Origin: Polytrichum commune
Taxonomy: Eukaryota > Streptophyta > Polytrichopsida > Polytrichales > Polytrichaceae
DNA: 64,000 bases
NCBI GenBank assembly: GCA_950295325.1
Contig: OX485806.1
Span: 46,805,169 to 46,869,168 of the forward strand
Direction: 5' to 3'
Each line of letters begins with the position of its first letter. Within the stretch, counting starts at the first letter, position 1. The translations under genes were made by a program, and so were the position numbers. Shown one piece after another: positions 22,960-34,821 of the stretch. The notes below the pieces were generated by a model. The model saw only the letters and a list, made by a program, of their open reading frames with translations, was not told the origin of the DNA and ran no database searches.

Positions 22960-25900
22960 CTAAGGTCCCACATGCTTCATGATGCCACTTTCGAGGAGGT
23001 ACTTCACTTCATTGAAACTAAGACTCGGAGCATGGATGAAAGTGTCTTCGTATTGATCCAAGTTACAGGTCACACGGAAGATGAAGTACAAGTGCTTGCA
23101 GTTCACCCAAGTGCGCCGCTTTCCAAGTGCTCTTGCTGACATCTCCACGAAATCCGAGCAGGTGCACGACGGGAAGGTGCTGATAGTGATACGGTACTCT
23201 TCAACCTTAGCCTTCTTTCGGGACTGGAACAAAATGATGCAGCCGATCCCTGGGTGAGGTATCATTGTGACGGAGGTGATTTGTCCGTCGACGTTGAGGG
23301 CTGACTCCCACTTGTTGCGTTGTTGGACGCATGGTCCGTTGTTACTGCGTCGGATCTTCTTTCCAAACCTCAGCGTAGGGTATTGATCGGCTTGGGCCGG
23401 GGTAGGGAGTTCGGCCATGGATGAGGCAACATTGGAGGAGTCGCCGAAGAGTCTTCTGGGTGACACATCTTGACGCTGCTGAAGTTGGAATCCCCCTTCT
23501 TCAAGGGCCAGAACCTCTTGGAGAGTGAGGTTTGTCCCAGTGAGGACAGGCCAGACGTCCGGGACATCCGGACGGTGCTGCACCCACTTCCTCCTGGTGC
23601 CTTTGACACATCTTTCAATGTCGTCGTTGCAGAAGAAGAATTGTGTCAAGAATTCCTTGTTCTTCTTGTAGTCGCGCATGTAGCCGGTGTACGTAGGAGC
23701 TGGAGTACTTTTACCATGCCGAACGATCTTCTGGGTGCACTTGGTCTTTGTGCGAGCTTGCATGGCGAAGCAGGCCTTGGCGGAAGTCTTGGGCAGTCTA
23801 GAAATGTGCCACTTGGAGACATCGCAGTGGGTCTCCTGAATGTTATTGACGTGGGTGACCCGTTGTGGAATCGATTTCTCGGGTGATTGTGCTAGGGGCA
23901 GGTCTGATGGTGTGGAGGAATCCGTACGTGCCTTGGTTGACCTAGTGCTCACTCGTGGATGAGAGAAGCTAACCTTGTCGGGTCTATGTGAATCATGATC
24001 AGAACCAGGGGGCATATCAAGTTTGTGCTTGGTGGTGCCAAAGACCTCCTCTCCTTCGAGTTGGGGTTTGCGGGTGCACCAATGCTCTGCTCCAGGCATG
24101 TGCTCGAGTGCTGCAACAATTCTCTTGGCGTCACCGGATCGTTGTGCAGCACGAAGGCGGAGTTCTTCCTTTCCTGGGCCAGTACCAGAGCGATCACCCT
24201 TCAAGTAGGCATAGTAGTTCGTACATTGCATGAAGGCCCTCACAAAATCATCGACGGTCGCAACATACAGATCAGAGCCACGGTTTCCAGACTGCTGAAG
24301 CCATTTGTTATGGATTGTCTCGGAGAGGTTGCAAGATGGCATCTCTGCCAACTCAGAATCTGTGAAATTCTGAGAGAAATCAAGAAAATGTAGTGAGAAC
24401 GCTTTGTACAAAAACAGGCTAAAATCCTAAACTGACACCCACAAACAAAAAAACCCACAAAAACAAAACAAAATCCAAAAAAAAATTCAAACCAAAAAGC
24501 GAAACACACACTGTGGGTGGGTACTCACTAGTTGCATGAAACCACCCCATTGACGGTAACGAAAGTACCAGAATGCAAGCCATGTATCAAGGTCTTTGAT
24601 TCCTTCCTCGGATGCAGCTCCAAAGGATAGCCACCAAGCCCGGATGGCAAGATAACGGGACTCGGACTGCTCGGGAGTCTTGGCATCCTTGTACTGCTTG
24701 CATAACAACTTGTGTTGCTGTTGGAGGTCGGGCTTGATGTGGGTGGCGGTGTGGCGCTCCATAGACACTGTCCAATGCAATAGACATGTCCTCTCGCGAG
24801 ACTCCATAGGAACCTTGGGATCACCGTTGCCATAGATAATCCTAACTACATTCCAATTGGCTTGTGCACTGTCCGCCATGAACCCTTTGAAGTTAACTTT
24901 AGCAATGCCATGTTTGAGCATAACTTCATTGAGCCCATGCCATAGAAGGCTCTGCGCCGCGACATCCTCAGACTGCATATCACAAACTGCAATAGTCATA
25001 ACCCGGCAGTAGGCCGAGTCATAGACATGGCAAGCCATGGTCGTCCACCCCTTGACACGCTTGACATGGTCAAACATGACCCAAGCATCCTGCAAATCAC
25101 CGTGTGGTTGCATTCTCCTGACAAGGTCCACTCCAGACCCAGGGCCCACCTCGGACATCTTGAAGACGTAGACTTTCTCCAACAGCTTTCCTTGGCCTGG
25201 GAATTTATTTTCTTGCACATAGGGCCAACTGCTATGACCTCTAAGTCCGGTGATGCTGTCAATGATCCCCCCTCGGCCAATGCGCTTGAAGGAAGTGACA
25301 ATGTTTCGAATACTCGGGGTGCTGAGGTGTTGGTACCTGTCCATGACAAACTTCATGGACTCGAGGTCCATAACTTTATTGGGATCAGATCCCGTGCGTA
25401 GAAGATACTTGGCTAGGAACTCTTTACTTGCAGCCAATGCAATGGCAGAGTTGGTGGCGGTGGGAGTCCGCTCAACCTCTCTACCAATGAGATCATGAAT
25501 TTCGACCTTAGACTCTCTACAAACACCTTGCGAAACGGGGTGATGGTGATGACCCATATGGATGCATGCACGAGTCATGTCACCTCTACCAAGAACATAG
25601 TACATCTTAGCCTGGCAAGTATCAAGACAATAGGGTGGTGTCTTACAGACCTTACAAACGAGAGATGACCCAGCTGGGGGATCAGCATCTGCGGTGAAGG
25701 GTGAGGGGGTACAGCCTTCCCATTCGGTCTCGTTGATGTCAGTGGCTCGATTGGGGCGGTTGAGATAATCACATCCCTCGTTATGACAGCAGAGATGGCC
25801 AACACAAGATGAAAACCGGAAGGTCAAGCCGAGATCATTAGTAATGTTAGAGGTCTTTGTCCTACACCAAGCATGACCGGCGAAACGCTTGTCCATACCG

Positions 25901-26628
25901 AACATGAGTCTAGCATGGGAATGGGGAGCATCAGCTCTGAGAGGAGGAAACTCAAAGATGACGTCGCCGTCAAAAACAGAGGGGAGGAAGTCAACCTTCT
26001 CATGCCTAACGGATTCATAATCAATACTCTTGATGATGTTCTTGGACCCTGGTCAGGTTGCAAGCAACTTCAATTGCTGGACAACACTGGGACGATCTAT
26101 GGAGACACCTGGGTGAACTGGGGGTCTGGAAGTAGGTGGTTGACTCACAGTAGGCGAGTGTGGAATCCTGAGAGGATTGATGAAGGGTTGATCCTGCGAT
26201 GGAGGTGGGGTAATGTCTGAGGCAGGTGGCACATCATCATCAGAGTCATCGCTGAGCAAGGTAACCTCTTGGATGCCGGGCTCCTTCTTGACCGTCGCCA
26301 GAAGAGGAGCCTGCGTGGTGGAGGTGAGGGACACGCCTGGTGTTAGCAACACAGTTGTGGTGGCCATCTCCGACTCGGTGACGCCTATGGCCTTGTACTT
26401 TGCAGGGAGCAAGAACCAAACCCTACCATCGTCAATGCGAAAGGACATCTGAAAGACAATGTGACTCAAGTCACCGTTGTCATCAAAGACCTCTTCCTCG
26501 ATATGAATTGAGTCTGGGTGGAATCTAAACCTCAGACTAAGGAACGACTCCGCAACTTTGGCTAGACCATCATCTCCTAGAGGGATCATAAGGGGGATGG
26601 AATGGTGCAGTGCTCAGATGGTGGCCAT
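22960..26628 (-). pseudogene. Copy A transposase, SWIM/MULE-type (~1,170 codons)
   Basis: Two exons: 26,628-24,529 and 24,369-22,960, with a GT...AG intron. In order: N-terminal domain (IPLGDDG, DDSDDDVPP); Cys/His zinc-binding region (SSCVGHLCCHNEGCDYL, LVCKVCKTPPYC, ACIHMGHHHHPV), GCM/FLYWCH-like in spacing; DDE-type core with WVMFDHVKRV (first Asp), DMQSEDVAAQ, GFMADSAQANWNVV (second Asp, about 24,846-24,885) and CLLHW; C-terminal SWIM finger CTCSDF ... NCKHLYFIF (about 23,080-23,170), with the full CxC...CxH set. MULE transposases share this DDE-then-SWIM order; the length is above the usual 700-900. It would bind the TIRs and cut and join DNA. In-frame TGA codons lie after MATI (26,614-26,616) and at 26,053, so it is not a complete frame. 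It is divergently arranged with the cargo gene. Confidence 0.9.
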
Positions 26629-27094
26629 TGTAGAAGGAATGTAAATGCGAGCATACAAAAGGGAGTGGCCAAATGGGCAATGGAATTAAGCTGAGCAGAA
26701 AGTGGGGCGGTGTATATAGTGATGTGGTTAGAAGGGCATGGCAAGATGGAATCTATGAAAGACGGCGGAGACTTGGATTAGTAGTGGAATAATAAGCGGA
26801 CTCATGACAGCAACATGATTAAGAACTGAAAATGCAATGCAGCAATTACTTAAGTTAGTCATGAACATATGCCAATCCAATGTAGATATATTAAGAACAA
26901 ACATGAGGCTGAATGCCGAGAGCCGTAATTATAAATACACCAGAGACCACGTGAACCATTTAGTGGATGTAAGCGACATTAAAATAGATATTGGCAAATA
27001 AGGTCATAAGAATGACGGCCGCCACGAATAATGTGGAGAGCATGATAGTAGCTATGCAATAATAAATTCTAACAAATAGATTGCAACAATGTGA
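26629..27094. promoter_or_regulatory. Copy A spacer between transposase and ORF2
   Basis: 466 bp of non-coding sequence upstream of the transposase and downstream of ORF2, both on the minus strand. GCATGATAGTAGCTATG near 27,040 is shared with copy B (about 47,672-47,688), just beyond the ORF2 stop in both, so this may be an ORF2 3' end signal. The transposase promoter should lie at 26,630-26,900; GTGTATATAGTGATG near 26,711 is TATA-like. Confidence 0.4.
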
Positions 27095-27520
27095 TTAACG
27101 ACGAAGACGCTTATGGGGACCTTTGCCATTTTTGTCACCGTCATGTTTATGACAATGGTCAATCCCTAAACTATGAACTGCAATGCATCCTGCGCAACCG
27201 AGTCCTTGATGTTTGGGACGTGGGGCACCCCTTGATAGAGATCTAGAGTAAGTTCCCGGTTTAATAACCCCTACTTTAGAATAGGCATGATTCTGGAAAG
27301 TAGACTTGTCCTCTATCATCTTTGCATCATCCGCCTGCAAAGATGGAGACCGTGGATGTGGAATGTGATCTGCGACCGCCGGAGTAACGGAGCAGTCAGG
27401 GGGGTTGGCAATCTTCATGTTGTTGTCGACTGAAGAACCATCGATGGACAACGTGGTGTGAATTTGAGATGAAATAGGAGCACCTAAAGGAGCAAGACTT
27501 GGGAGACCATCAGTACCCAT
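27095..27520 (-). CDS. Copy A ORF2: small conserved protein of unknown function (141 aa)
   Basis: Start at 27,520 (MGTDGLPSLAPLG) because similarity with copy B begins at that Met; an upstream in-frame Met is not conserved. The N-terminal half is Ser/Pro-rich with the conserved block MKIANPPDCSVTPA; the middle has YSKVGVIKPGTYSRSL; the C-terminus has GCIAVHSLGIDHCHKHDGD and ends in a basic KGPHKRLRR, a possible nuclear localisation signal. The conserved Cys/His spacing (GC..AVHSLG.DHCH) could bind a metal, but no known family is evident. No break is seen in this frame. Lying between transposase and cargo gene and kept in both A and B, it probably has a role in transposition or its control; that is inference. 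Confidence 0.7.
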   Translation of the reverse strand: MGTDGLPSLAPLGAPISSQIHTTLSIDGSSVDNNMKIANPPDCSVTPAVADHIPHPRSPSLQADDAKMIEDKSTFQNHAYSKVGVIKPGTYSRSLSRGAPRPKHQGLGCAGCIAVHSLGIDHCHKHDGDKNGKGPHKRLRR

Positions 27521-27890
27521 TGGAGAAAAATATGATGATATGACATGAAGGAATGGGTACAAGTAATGGGGTATTATATACACCAAGGGTAGATACCAAT
27601 ACCCGAATATTTGACAACCTGGTAGATCAATTAATAGACAATATATATTCATGTAAATAGTGGACAACATGTTTCATTAGGATTAGATGTACTACCATAA
27701 TAGTCATTAGTTTATCAAAACAATATAGCTGACACCGATTAGGTAGATTAGACACTAGCGGCGCCTTTTGTAGTGTTTTAATGCAGTGTGGATAAACCGA
27801 GGAATAAATAAAGAAATTGCAGGTTAATTATCTACATCCAAGATAATAGGAACATAATCATGGCGCCTAGATGCTTGAGTATGGTAAGAG
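27521..27890. promoter_or_regulatory. Copy A divergent promoter gap
   Basis: 370 bp between ORF2 (minus) and the cargo gene (plus). The block GCGGCGCCTTTTGTAGTG and TTTTAATGCAGTG (about 27,757-27,790) matches GTGCCGCCTTTTAAAGTG and TATTATTGCAGTG in copy B (about 49,319-49,352), while most of the surrounding gap has diverged. This suggests a conserved regulatory element shared by the two genes. Confidence 0.5.
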
Positions 27891-28537
27891 ATGAACACTC
27901 GGTCGAGAGCGAGAGCAGAACGAGAAGTGAGGAGCAGTATTGAGAAACAGAGGCGGATTGAGAGAAATGAGAGGTTCGCTACTAGAAATAACGTAGTGAC
28001 CCCGTACAAATTGAGGTCAACCATGGGAAGAAAAGGAGATAATTCAACAAAAGCTACTCACAGTCGTTCAAAGCGATATGTTGAGTCATTTGAAAAGGCG
28101 GAGGTTGCTCCCATTAGGTTATTCTCTTTAGGAGAGGAAGACAACTCTGTGGAAAACGAAGAAATTCAGGTATGCTCTGGTTACATTACATTCATGTTGA
28201 ATTTATTCAAAGTTTATGAGTCCCCGGCATAGTTGGCTTGAAAGGGAATCATTATGTCTTCAGAGGCAGCTCCCCTATACAATCAACATCAATTGTTGAA
28301 GATACTTTGTCGCATCATTGCAAGTTTGGAACCAAACCTAAACCTGGTTCCGGGCAGAGGCAACAGCAACCAGGAAGCGCAGCATCGAGTGAATCTACTT
28401 CGGAAAACACTAGGCAACATATCATTTGGAACAGTGAGGACGTTGAGTGCGAAGAGGAAAAATTGGGTCGAGAAGAAGCCAACATGGAGACCGATGGCGA
28501 GTACTCTACAGAAGAGGTCAACCAGTTAAACCAATGA
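27891..28537 (+). CDS. Copy A cargo gene, N-terminal exons
   Basis: Exon 1 (27,891-28,169) encodes MNTRSRARAEREVRSSIEKQ and continues strongly basic (Arg/Lys-rich, RRIERNERF, YKLRSTMGRKG), a likely DNA-binding or nuclear-targeting tail. It ends at CAG/GTATGC. Exon 2 starts after TTGCAAG at 28,325 in the same phase and encodes a Gln/Ser/Glu-rich acidic region. It either ends at GAAGAG/GTCAAC (28,516) or runs to a stop at 28,537, in which case this would be a separate short gene. Copy B has the equivalent MITRSRARVDQEVRRFIEKQ and an acidic exon ending GAAGAG/GTAGGC, so splicing onward is the better reading. Confidence 0.6.
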
Positions 28538-28579
28538 AAATTATTTCAATTTGTCTTGTTGTTTGGAATGTAAATGATG

Positions 28580-29750
28580 AAGGGTAGGGTTTCATTCCCC
28601 AAACCCTGATTGTTTTCCTAAATCTAAATCTTTGAAGGTGGGCTATAGGCTTAGATTTCAGGTTCTCCCATTATGTGGTTGTTGAATATATGGGGTTCGG
28701 GACCGAACCCTTCATTTGGAGGTCCCTAAGTGGCCTCATTTCAACTTAGAAACTAACACTTTTAAGCCTCGGCTCTACTTTGAGATTTCGGGTGCTCACT
28801 TTATATATGTGTAGTTGGCCTCAATTCAGGTTAGAATCTAACACCTTGAAGGAGAGCTATAGGCTCAGATTTCAAGTTCTCACATTATGTGGCTGTCCAA
28901 TATATGGGGTTCGGGACCGAACGCTTCTTTTGGAGGTGCCTAAGTGACCTCATTTCAGGTTAGAAGCTAACGAATGAAGCCTCGGTTCTAGGTTGAGATT
29001 TCGGGTGCTCACTTTATATAAGTCCAGATGGCCTCATTTCAGGTTAGAATCCAACACTTTGAAGCCTCGGCTCTACTTTGAGAATTCGTGTGCTCACTTT
29101 ATATAAGTCTAGTTGGCCTCATTTCAGGTTAGAATCTAACACTTTGAAGCCTCGCCTCTACTTTGAGATTTCGGGTGCTCACTTTATATATGTCTAGTTG
29201 GCCTCATTTCAGGTTAGAATCTAACACTTTGAAGCCTCGGCTCTACATTGAGATTTCGGGTGCTCACTTTATATATGTGTAGTTGGCCTCAATTCAGGTT
29301 AGAATCTAACACCTTGAAGGAGGGCTATAGGCTCATATTTCAGGTTCTCGCATTATGAGGTTGTCCAATATATGGGGTTCGGGACTGAACCCTTCATTTG
29401 GAGGTGCCTAAGTGGCCTCATTTCAGGTTAGAAGCTAACAAATGAAGCCTCGGTTCTAGGTTGAGATTTCGGGTGCTCACTTTATATAAGTCCAGATGGC
29501 CTCATTTCAGGTTAGAATCTAACACTTTGAAGCCTCGGCTCTACTTTGAGATTTCGGGTGCTAAGTTTATATAAGTCTAGTTGGCCTCATTTCAGGTTAG
29601 AATCTAACACTTTGAAGCCTCGGCTCTACTTTGAGATTTCGGGTGCTCACTTTATATATGTTTAGTTGGCCTCATTTCAGGTTAGAATCTAACATTTTGA
29701 AGCCTCGGCTCTACATTGAGATTTCGGGTGCTCACTTTATATATATGTAG
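28580..29750 (+). repeat. Copy A array 1 (forward), palindrome GGGTTCGGGACCGAACCC
   Basis: Tandem units of ~85 bp (TTGGCCTCATTTCAGGTTAG, TCTAACACTTTGAAGCCTCG, GAGATTTCGGGTGCTCACTT), every few of which a longer unit carries TCCAATATATGGGGTTCGGG followed by ACCGAACCC. The palindrome GGGTTCGGGACCGAACCC has the same TCGGNNCCGA core as in copy C. It lies in the long intron between exons 2 and 3. Confidence 0.92.
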
Positions 29751-32700
29751 TGTGAACCCTTTGAATGGTCCACCACTCTGCGGGATCACTTTTAGTTAGA
29801 ATGTTAGCATTAAAAGTTAGAATTGATAGGGAATTTAGGGAAAATTAGTTCATTTAGCATTTAGCCTAGAAGAAGGAAGGTCAAAATGAAACTCAGTAGT
29901 GCTAGAAGATAGCAAAGTAGAAAAAATATGCTAGCTAGTAAAAACAACTAGCTAAGCAAATATTAGTAGATGCTAGCTATTAAGAAAATGTTAGTAAATG
30001 CTAGCTAAGCAAGTGTTAGTTTATTAGTTAGTGTGAGGCACACAAGACTATTGGAGGTGTTTTACGCAAGAAGACAAAATCGGCTTGAAGACTTTTGAAG
30101 AAAAAAAGAAAGAGAGCAAGGGGGCTACTTGCCCACTTGCCCCCTTGCCAACTCGATGGCGAAAAATTAGAAAGATTTCTAGGTTCCCCGTCGGAGCCAC
30201 CTCGGCGAGAGGGTGGCAACCTCAACCGGGAAAACCCCCGAGCCAAAATTTCGGGAAAGGGTTTGAAAAATGGATCCGGTGGAGGAGGGGTCCAACCCTT
30301 TTGTGAGAAGGTTTAAAAACCCCTCCTTCCACTTTGTAGCTCTCTCTTTCTCTAGTTTTTGGGCGAAGCCCTGCTTCAATGTAGTTAGGAAAAAATCCTT
30401 TAGCATGTATTCTCAATGGCTTAAGACAAGGGCTTGAGAAACTCCTCTACTCTCTCTTCCTCTAATGTTTGGGCGAAGCCCTGCGTCAATGTAGTTAGGA
30501 AAAAATCCTTTAGCATGCATTCTCAATGGCTTAAAAGAAAGGCTTGAGAACCTCCTCTACTCTCTCTCCTAGTTAGAATGTGTGTTTATTAACACACCAC
30601 CAAAATGATGCCTTCTTTTGTAGAGGTAGGTTGGATGGTAGAATTTTGAGTGGAGGCATTGTAGACCTCATCTGCCAATGCCCTGAAGGCTTAGTTCAGA
30701 AGCTAGAAAAAGATACTTATCATTTTTCTCTTAGAGAGATTTCCTATAGCTATCCATAGCCGTTTCCCATTTGTGATTTGGTTAAGATGACAATTAGTTA
30801 TGGATTTTCAAAGATGGAGTAGAAAAAACTGGGTGGTCTTGTGGGTAGCGGCTGCTGGATCAGACCTGCAAGCCCAATAGAAATTTTAATTCCAAGAAGT
30901 TATATTTTTCCCAAGTAGAACTTTTATGTAGATTTCCAAAATGGCTTAGAACATTTGATTTCAGCATGATTTGAATTAGATATGAATTGTGCAAGATGGG
31001 ACATATAATTTGAGAACTTTTGGTTGACTGCTGCATTACAGAGGATCTGCTGGGTTCACTTCGGCTTACCTTTCTAATCACAGATTTTTGTCAAATACAT
31101 CTTTTTAATATCTCTCCAGGGTCATATAGAACGTTGGATTTGAGCATGATTTGAATTAGATATGAATTGTTGAAGGCGAGATACATAGTTTAAGCCTTCT
31201 TGATTGACTGCTGTGTTACAAGGAGTCTGCTGAATTTCTATTAGCTTAACTTGCTGATGTCATAATTTTCCTAGTTAGAACATATTCATAGCTTTCCAAT
31301 GGTATAAGGAAAGCCTAGACCCAAGTAGTAAGGAATGTGCTATGAATTTTTGAAGTTAGAAGTTAGATAGGTGGGTTGGAAGGGTCGGTTGAATCGACCT
31401 CACATTTCCAACCCTCATAACTTTTGCATTTCTTATCCGATTTAAGTGATTTTTAGATCATTGGAAAGATAATTAGGTGCACTAAGTATAAATATTATTC
31501 TTAGGATTAAATTATAGTGCAGAATAAATACTTTATATTTTAATTGTTAACTAAGGTACGCTTACTACCAAACTAGTTACAAAGAAGGAAGCTAGGGAAG
31601 TGGAGCAAGGAAGGAGGTAGCGGCTCGGCCTACATCGAGCCCAAATCAACCGAGGAGAATTGAGGGTAAATTTACTAACGCTAGCCTTCCATTTAGGGTT
31701 GGAGGGAGCGCGGCTAAGGTACGCATTTATAAACCCACTCACCTATCTCGTAAGGTCAAGTGGCTTGACCACTTGACCGCCAAGGGAATATCCAACTCCA
31801 TTGTTTTCGGGGCCCTTGGTATGTTTTGTGGTAGTAGCTTCATTTATTAGCAAGTTTCGTGTGTGGTAAGTCGGATTAATCACCGACATAACCACTCTTA
31901 ATGTTGTTGGTGGAAAGGTGGGATTAATGACCCGCGAATCCACTATTATGTTGTTGGCCCCATAAATTGGGAATAATGGCCCCAATTTATGAAGATTGTG
32001 CAACATGTTGAACCTACAGGTTGTCCGTCACCCTGGTCCCATTGAGTTGCATTTCGTGGTCTATCCAGTGTAAACACATTTAACAATCAAAATATACAAA
32101 ATAAATCGTGAACCCTTGTTGGCAAGAGACCCGAATCGGAAACTTAACTCGGTAGAATGATACCACCTTTCGAACCATTGATGTTCGAATGGGTTTGAGA
32201 TGTTATTCAACCTTCAAAGGACCTGCACGAGGCCTTAGAAGGTTCCGAGGTAAGAGGTGCACCAACCAGATAAGGGGTGATGCCTAATATGTGAATGTAG
32301 TGAAGTAGGAGGTGCAAACGAAAGTAAGTAATTAAGAAGGAATTTGTGTGAAGGGTGGGACTTAGGCCAAGTTCCCCCGCTTAGAAAACTAAATAGAACT
32401 AAGTAAAAAAAAAAGGAAGAATTGAATGGTCCATCAAATTGTCGTTATTTCGTTCATTGAGCTAGGGTGGTATGAGTCACACCCAGTTGGTGTGTATCAG
32501 AACCATCCTAATTCACAAATTAGGATTGCCTTGGTTTCAAAGCTGGTGCGTCTGCGCGTAGAATAGGTTGTAGGTTAAGGTTACAACTAGATATGAAATT
32601 GGTTAATGGAGTTTAAAGCCACACTAGTAAAAAACTAAGGCCCAACCTCCGGAGGTACTACGACGCATATTTAATCTCCCTTAAAAATCTAACTACTCAC

Positions 32701-32818
32701 GTTATACACCTATCATCCGGGTTCGGCTTGGGCGCCTGCAAATGCAGGCCACCTTCACCAAAGGGCTTGTGTGATACTTTTAGGCTCCCTCGAAAGGGGG
32801 TGGCCCAAAAGTACCACA
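29751..32818 (+). mobile_element. LTR-type insertion in copy A array (fossil), 3,068 bp
   Basis: Begins TGTGAACCCTTTGAATGG and ends AAAAGTACCACA, flanked by the 5-bp duplication TGTAG (29,746-29,750 and 32,819-32,823), splitting an array unit. TG...CA ends and a 5-bp duplication identify it as LTR-retrotransposon derived, probably a very long solo LTR. A PBS-like GTGTATCAGAACCATCC near 32,491 leaves a short internal region possible. A ~114-bp tandem duplication at about 30,340-30,570 contains GGGCGAAGCCCTGC twice. No gag or pol domain is visible. Confidence 0.75.
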
Positions 32819-34740
32819 TGTAGTTGGCCTCAATTCATGTTAGAACCTAACACCTTGAAGGAAGGCTATAGGCTCATATTTCAGGTTCTCGCATTATGAG
32901 GCTGTCCAATATATGGGGTTCGGGACCGAACCCTTCATTTGGAGGTGAATAAGTGGCCTCATTTCAGGTTGGAAGCTAACGAATGAAGCCTCGGTTCTAG
33001 GTTGAGATTTCGGGTGCTCACTTTATATAAGTTTAGATGGCCTCATTTCAGGTTAGAATCTAACACTTTGAAGCCTCGGCTCTACTTTGAGAATTCGGGT
33101 GTTCACTTTATATTTGTCTAGTTGGCTTCATTTCATGTTAGAATCTAAAACTTTGAAGCCACGGCTCTACTTTGAGATTTCGGGTGCTCACTTTATATAT
33201 GTGTAGTTGGCCTCATTTCAAGTTAGAATGTAGAATTTGAGGATGGGCTCTAAGCTTAGATTTCATGTTCTCAGATTATGTGGCTGTCCAATATATGGGG
33301 TTCGGGACCGAAACCTTCTTTTGGAGGTCCCTAGGTGGGCTCATTTGAATTTAGAAACTAACACTTTCAAGCCTCGGCTTTACTTTGAGATTTCAAGTGC
33401 TCACTTTATATGTGTGTAGTTGGCCATATTTCAAGGTAGAATGTAGAATTTGAGGATGGGCTCTAGGCTTAGATTTCAGGTTCTCATATTATGTGGCTGT
33501 CCAATATATGGGGTTCGGGACCGAAACCTTTTTTTGGAGGTCCCTAGGTGGGCTCATTTGAATCTAGAAACTAACACTTTCAAGCCTCGGCTCTACTTTG
33601 AGATTTCAAGTGCTCACTTTATATGTGTGTAGTTGGCCATATTTCAAGTTAGAATGTAGAATTTGAGGATGGGCTCTAGGCTTAGATTTCAGGTTCTCAT
33701 ATTATGTGGATGTCCAATATATGGGGTTCGGGACCGAAACCTTTTTTGGAGGTCCGTAAATGGCCTCATTTCAAGTTAGAAACTAACACTTTCAAGCCTT
33801 GGCTCTACTTTGAGATTTCGGGTGCTCACTTTATATTTGTCTAGTTGGCCTCATTTCAGGTTAGAATCTAAAACTTTGAAACCACGGCTCTACTTTGAGA
33901 TTTCGGGTGCTCACTTTATATATGTGTAGTTGGCCTCAATTCAGGTTAGAATCTAACACCTTGAAGGAGGGCTATAGGCTCATATTTCAGGTTCTCACAT
34001 CATGAGGCTGTCCAATATATGGGGTTCGGGACCGAGCCCTTCATTTGGAGGTGCCTAAGTGGCCTCATTTCAGGTTAGAAGCTAACGAATGAAGCCTCGG
34101 TTCTAGGTTGAGATTTCGGGTGTTCACTTTATATAAGTCTAGATAGCCTCATTTCAGGTTAAAATCTAACACTTTGAAGCCTCGGCTCTACTTTGAGAAT
34201 TCGGGTGCTCACTTTATATATGTGTAGTTGGCCTCATTTCAAGTTAGAATGTAGTATTTGAAGCTGGGCTCTAGGCTTAGATTTCACGTTCTCAGATTAT
34301 GTGGGTGTCCAATATATGGGGTTCGGGACCGAAACCTTCCTTGGGAGGTCCCTAGGTGGCCTCATTTCAACTTAGAAACTAACACTTTCAAGTCTCGGCT
34401 CTATTTTGAGATTTCAAGTGCTCACTATATATGTGTGTAGTTGGCCTCATTTCAAGTTAGAATGTAGAATTTGATGGTGGGCTTTAGGCTTAGATTTCAG
34501 GTTCTCACATTATGTGGCTTTCCAATATATGGGGTTCGGGACCGAAACCTTTTTTGGAGGTCCCTAAATGGCCTCATTTCAAGTTAGAAACTAACACTTT
34601 CAAGCCTCGGCTCTACTTTGAGATTTCAAATGCTCACTTTATATGTGTGTAGTTGGCTTCATTTCAGGTTAGAATCTAGTACTTGAAGATGGGCTATAGG
34701 CTAAGATTTCAGGTTCTCACATTATATGGCTCTAATGGTT
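32819..34740 (+). repeat. Copy A array 2 (forward)
   Basis: Continuation of array 1 beyond the LTR-type insertion. Several near-identical ~215-bp higher-order units (about 33,200-33,850, 34,210-34,720) carry ATATATGGGGTTCGGGACCG. The repeated 60-codon frames seen here are translations of the unit, not genes. Confidence 0.92.
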
Positions 34741-34821
34741 AGAGGTTAATTACAAAGCAATATTATCAATTTGGGTCAAATGATACTTACTTTGATCTAC
34801 AATGTGTTGACTCTTTGGTAG

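Noticed and set aside
30028-30416. Overlapping 60-75-codon frames on both strands
   Set aside because: Inside the LTR-type insertion; mutually overlapping, no similarity to gag or pol, and not conserved between the two tandem copies.
33237-34440. Three near-identical 60-codon plus-strand frames
   Set aside because: Translations of the copy A array unit containing the palindrome.
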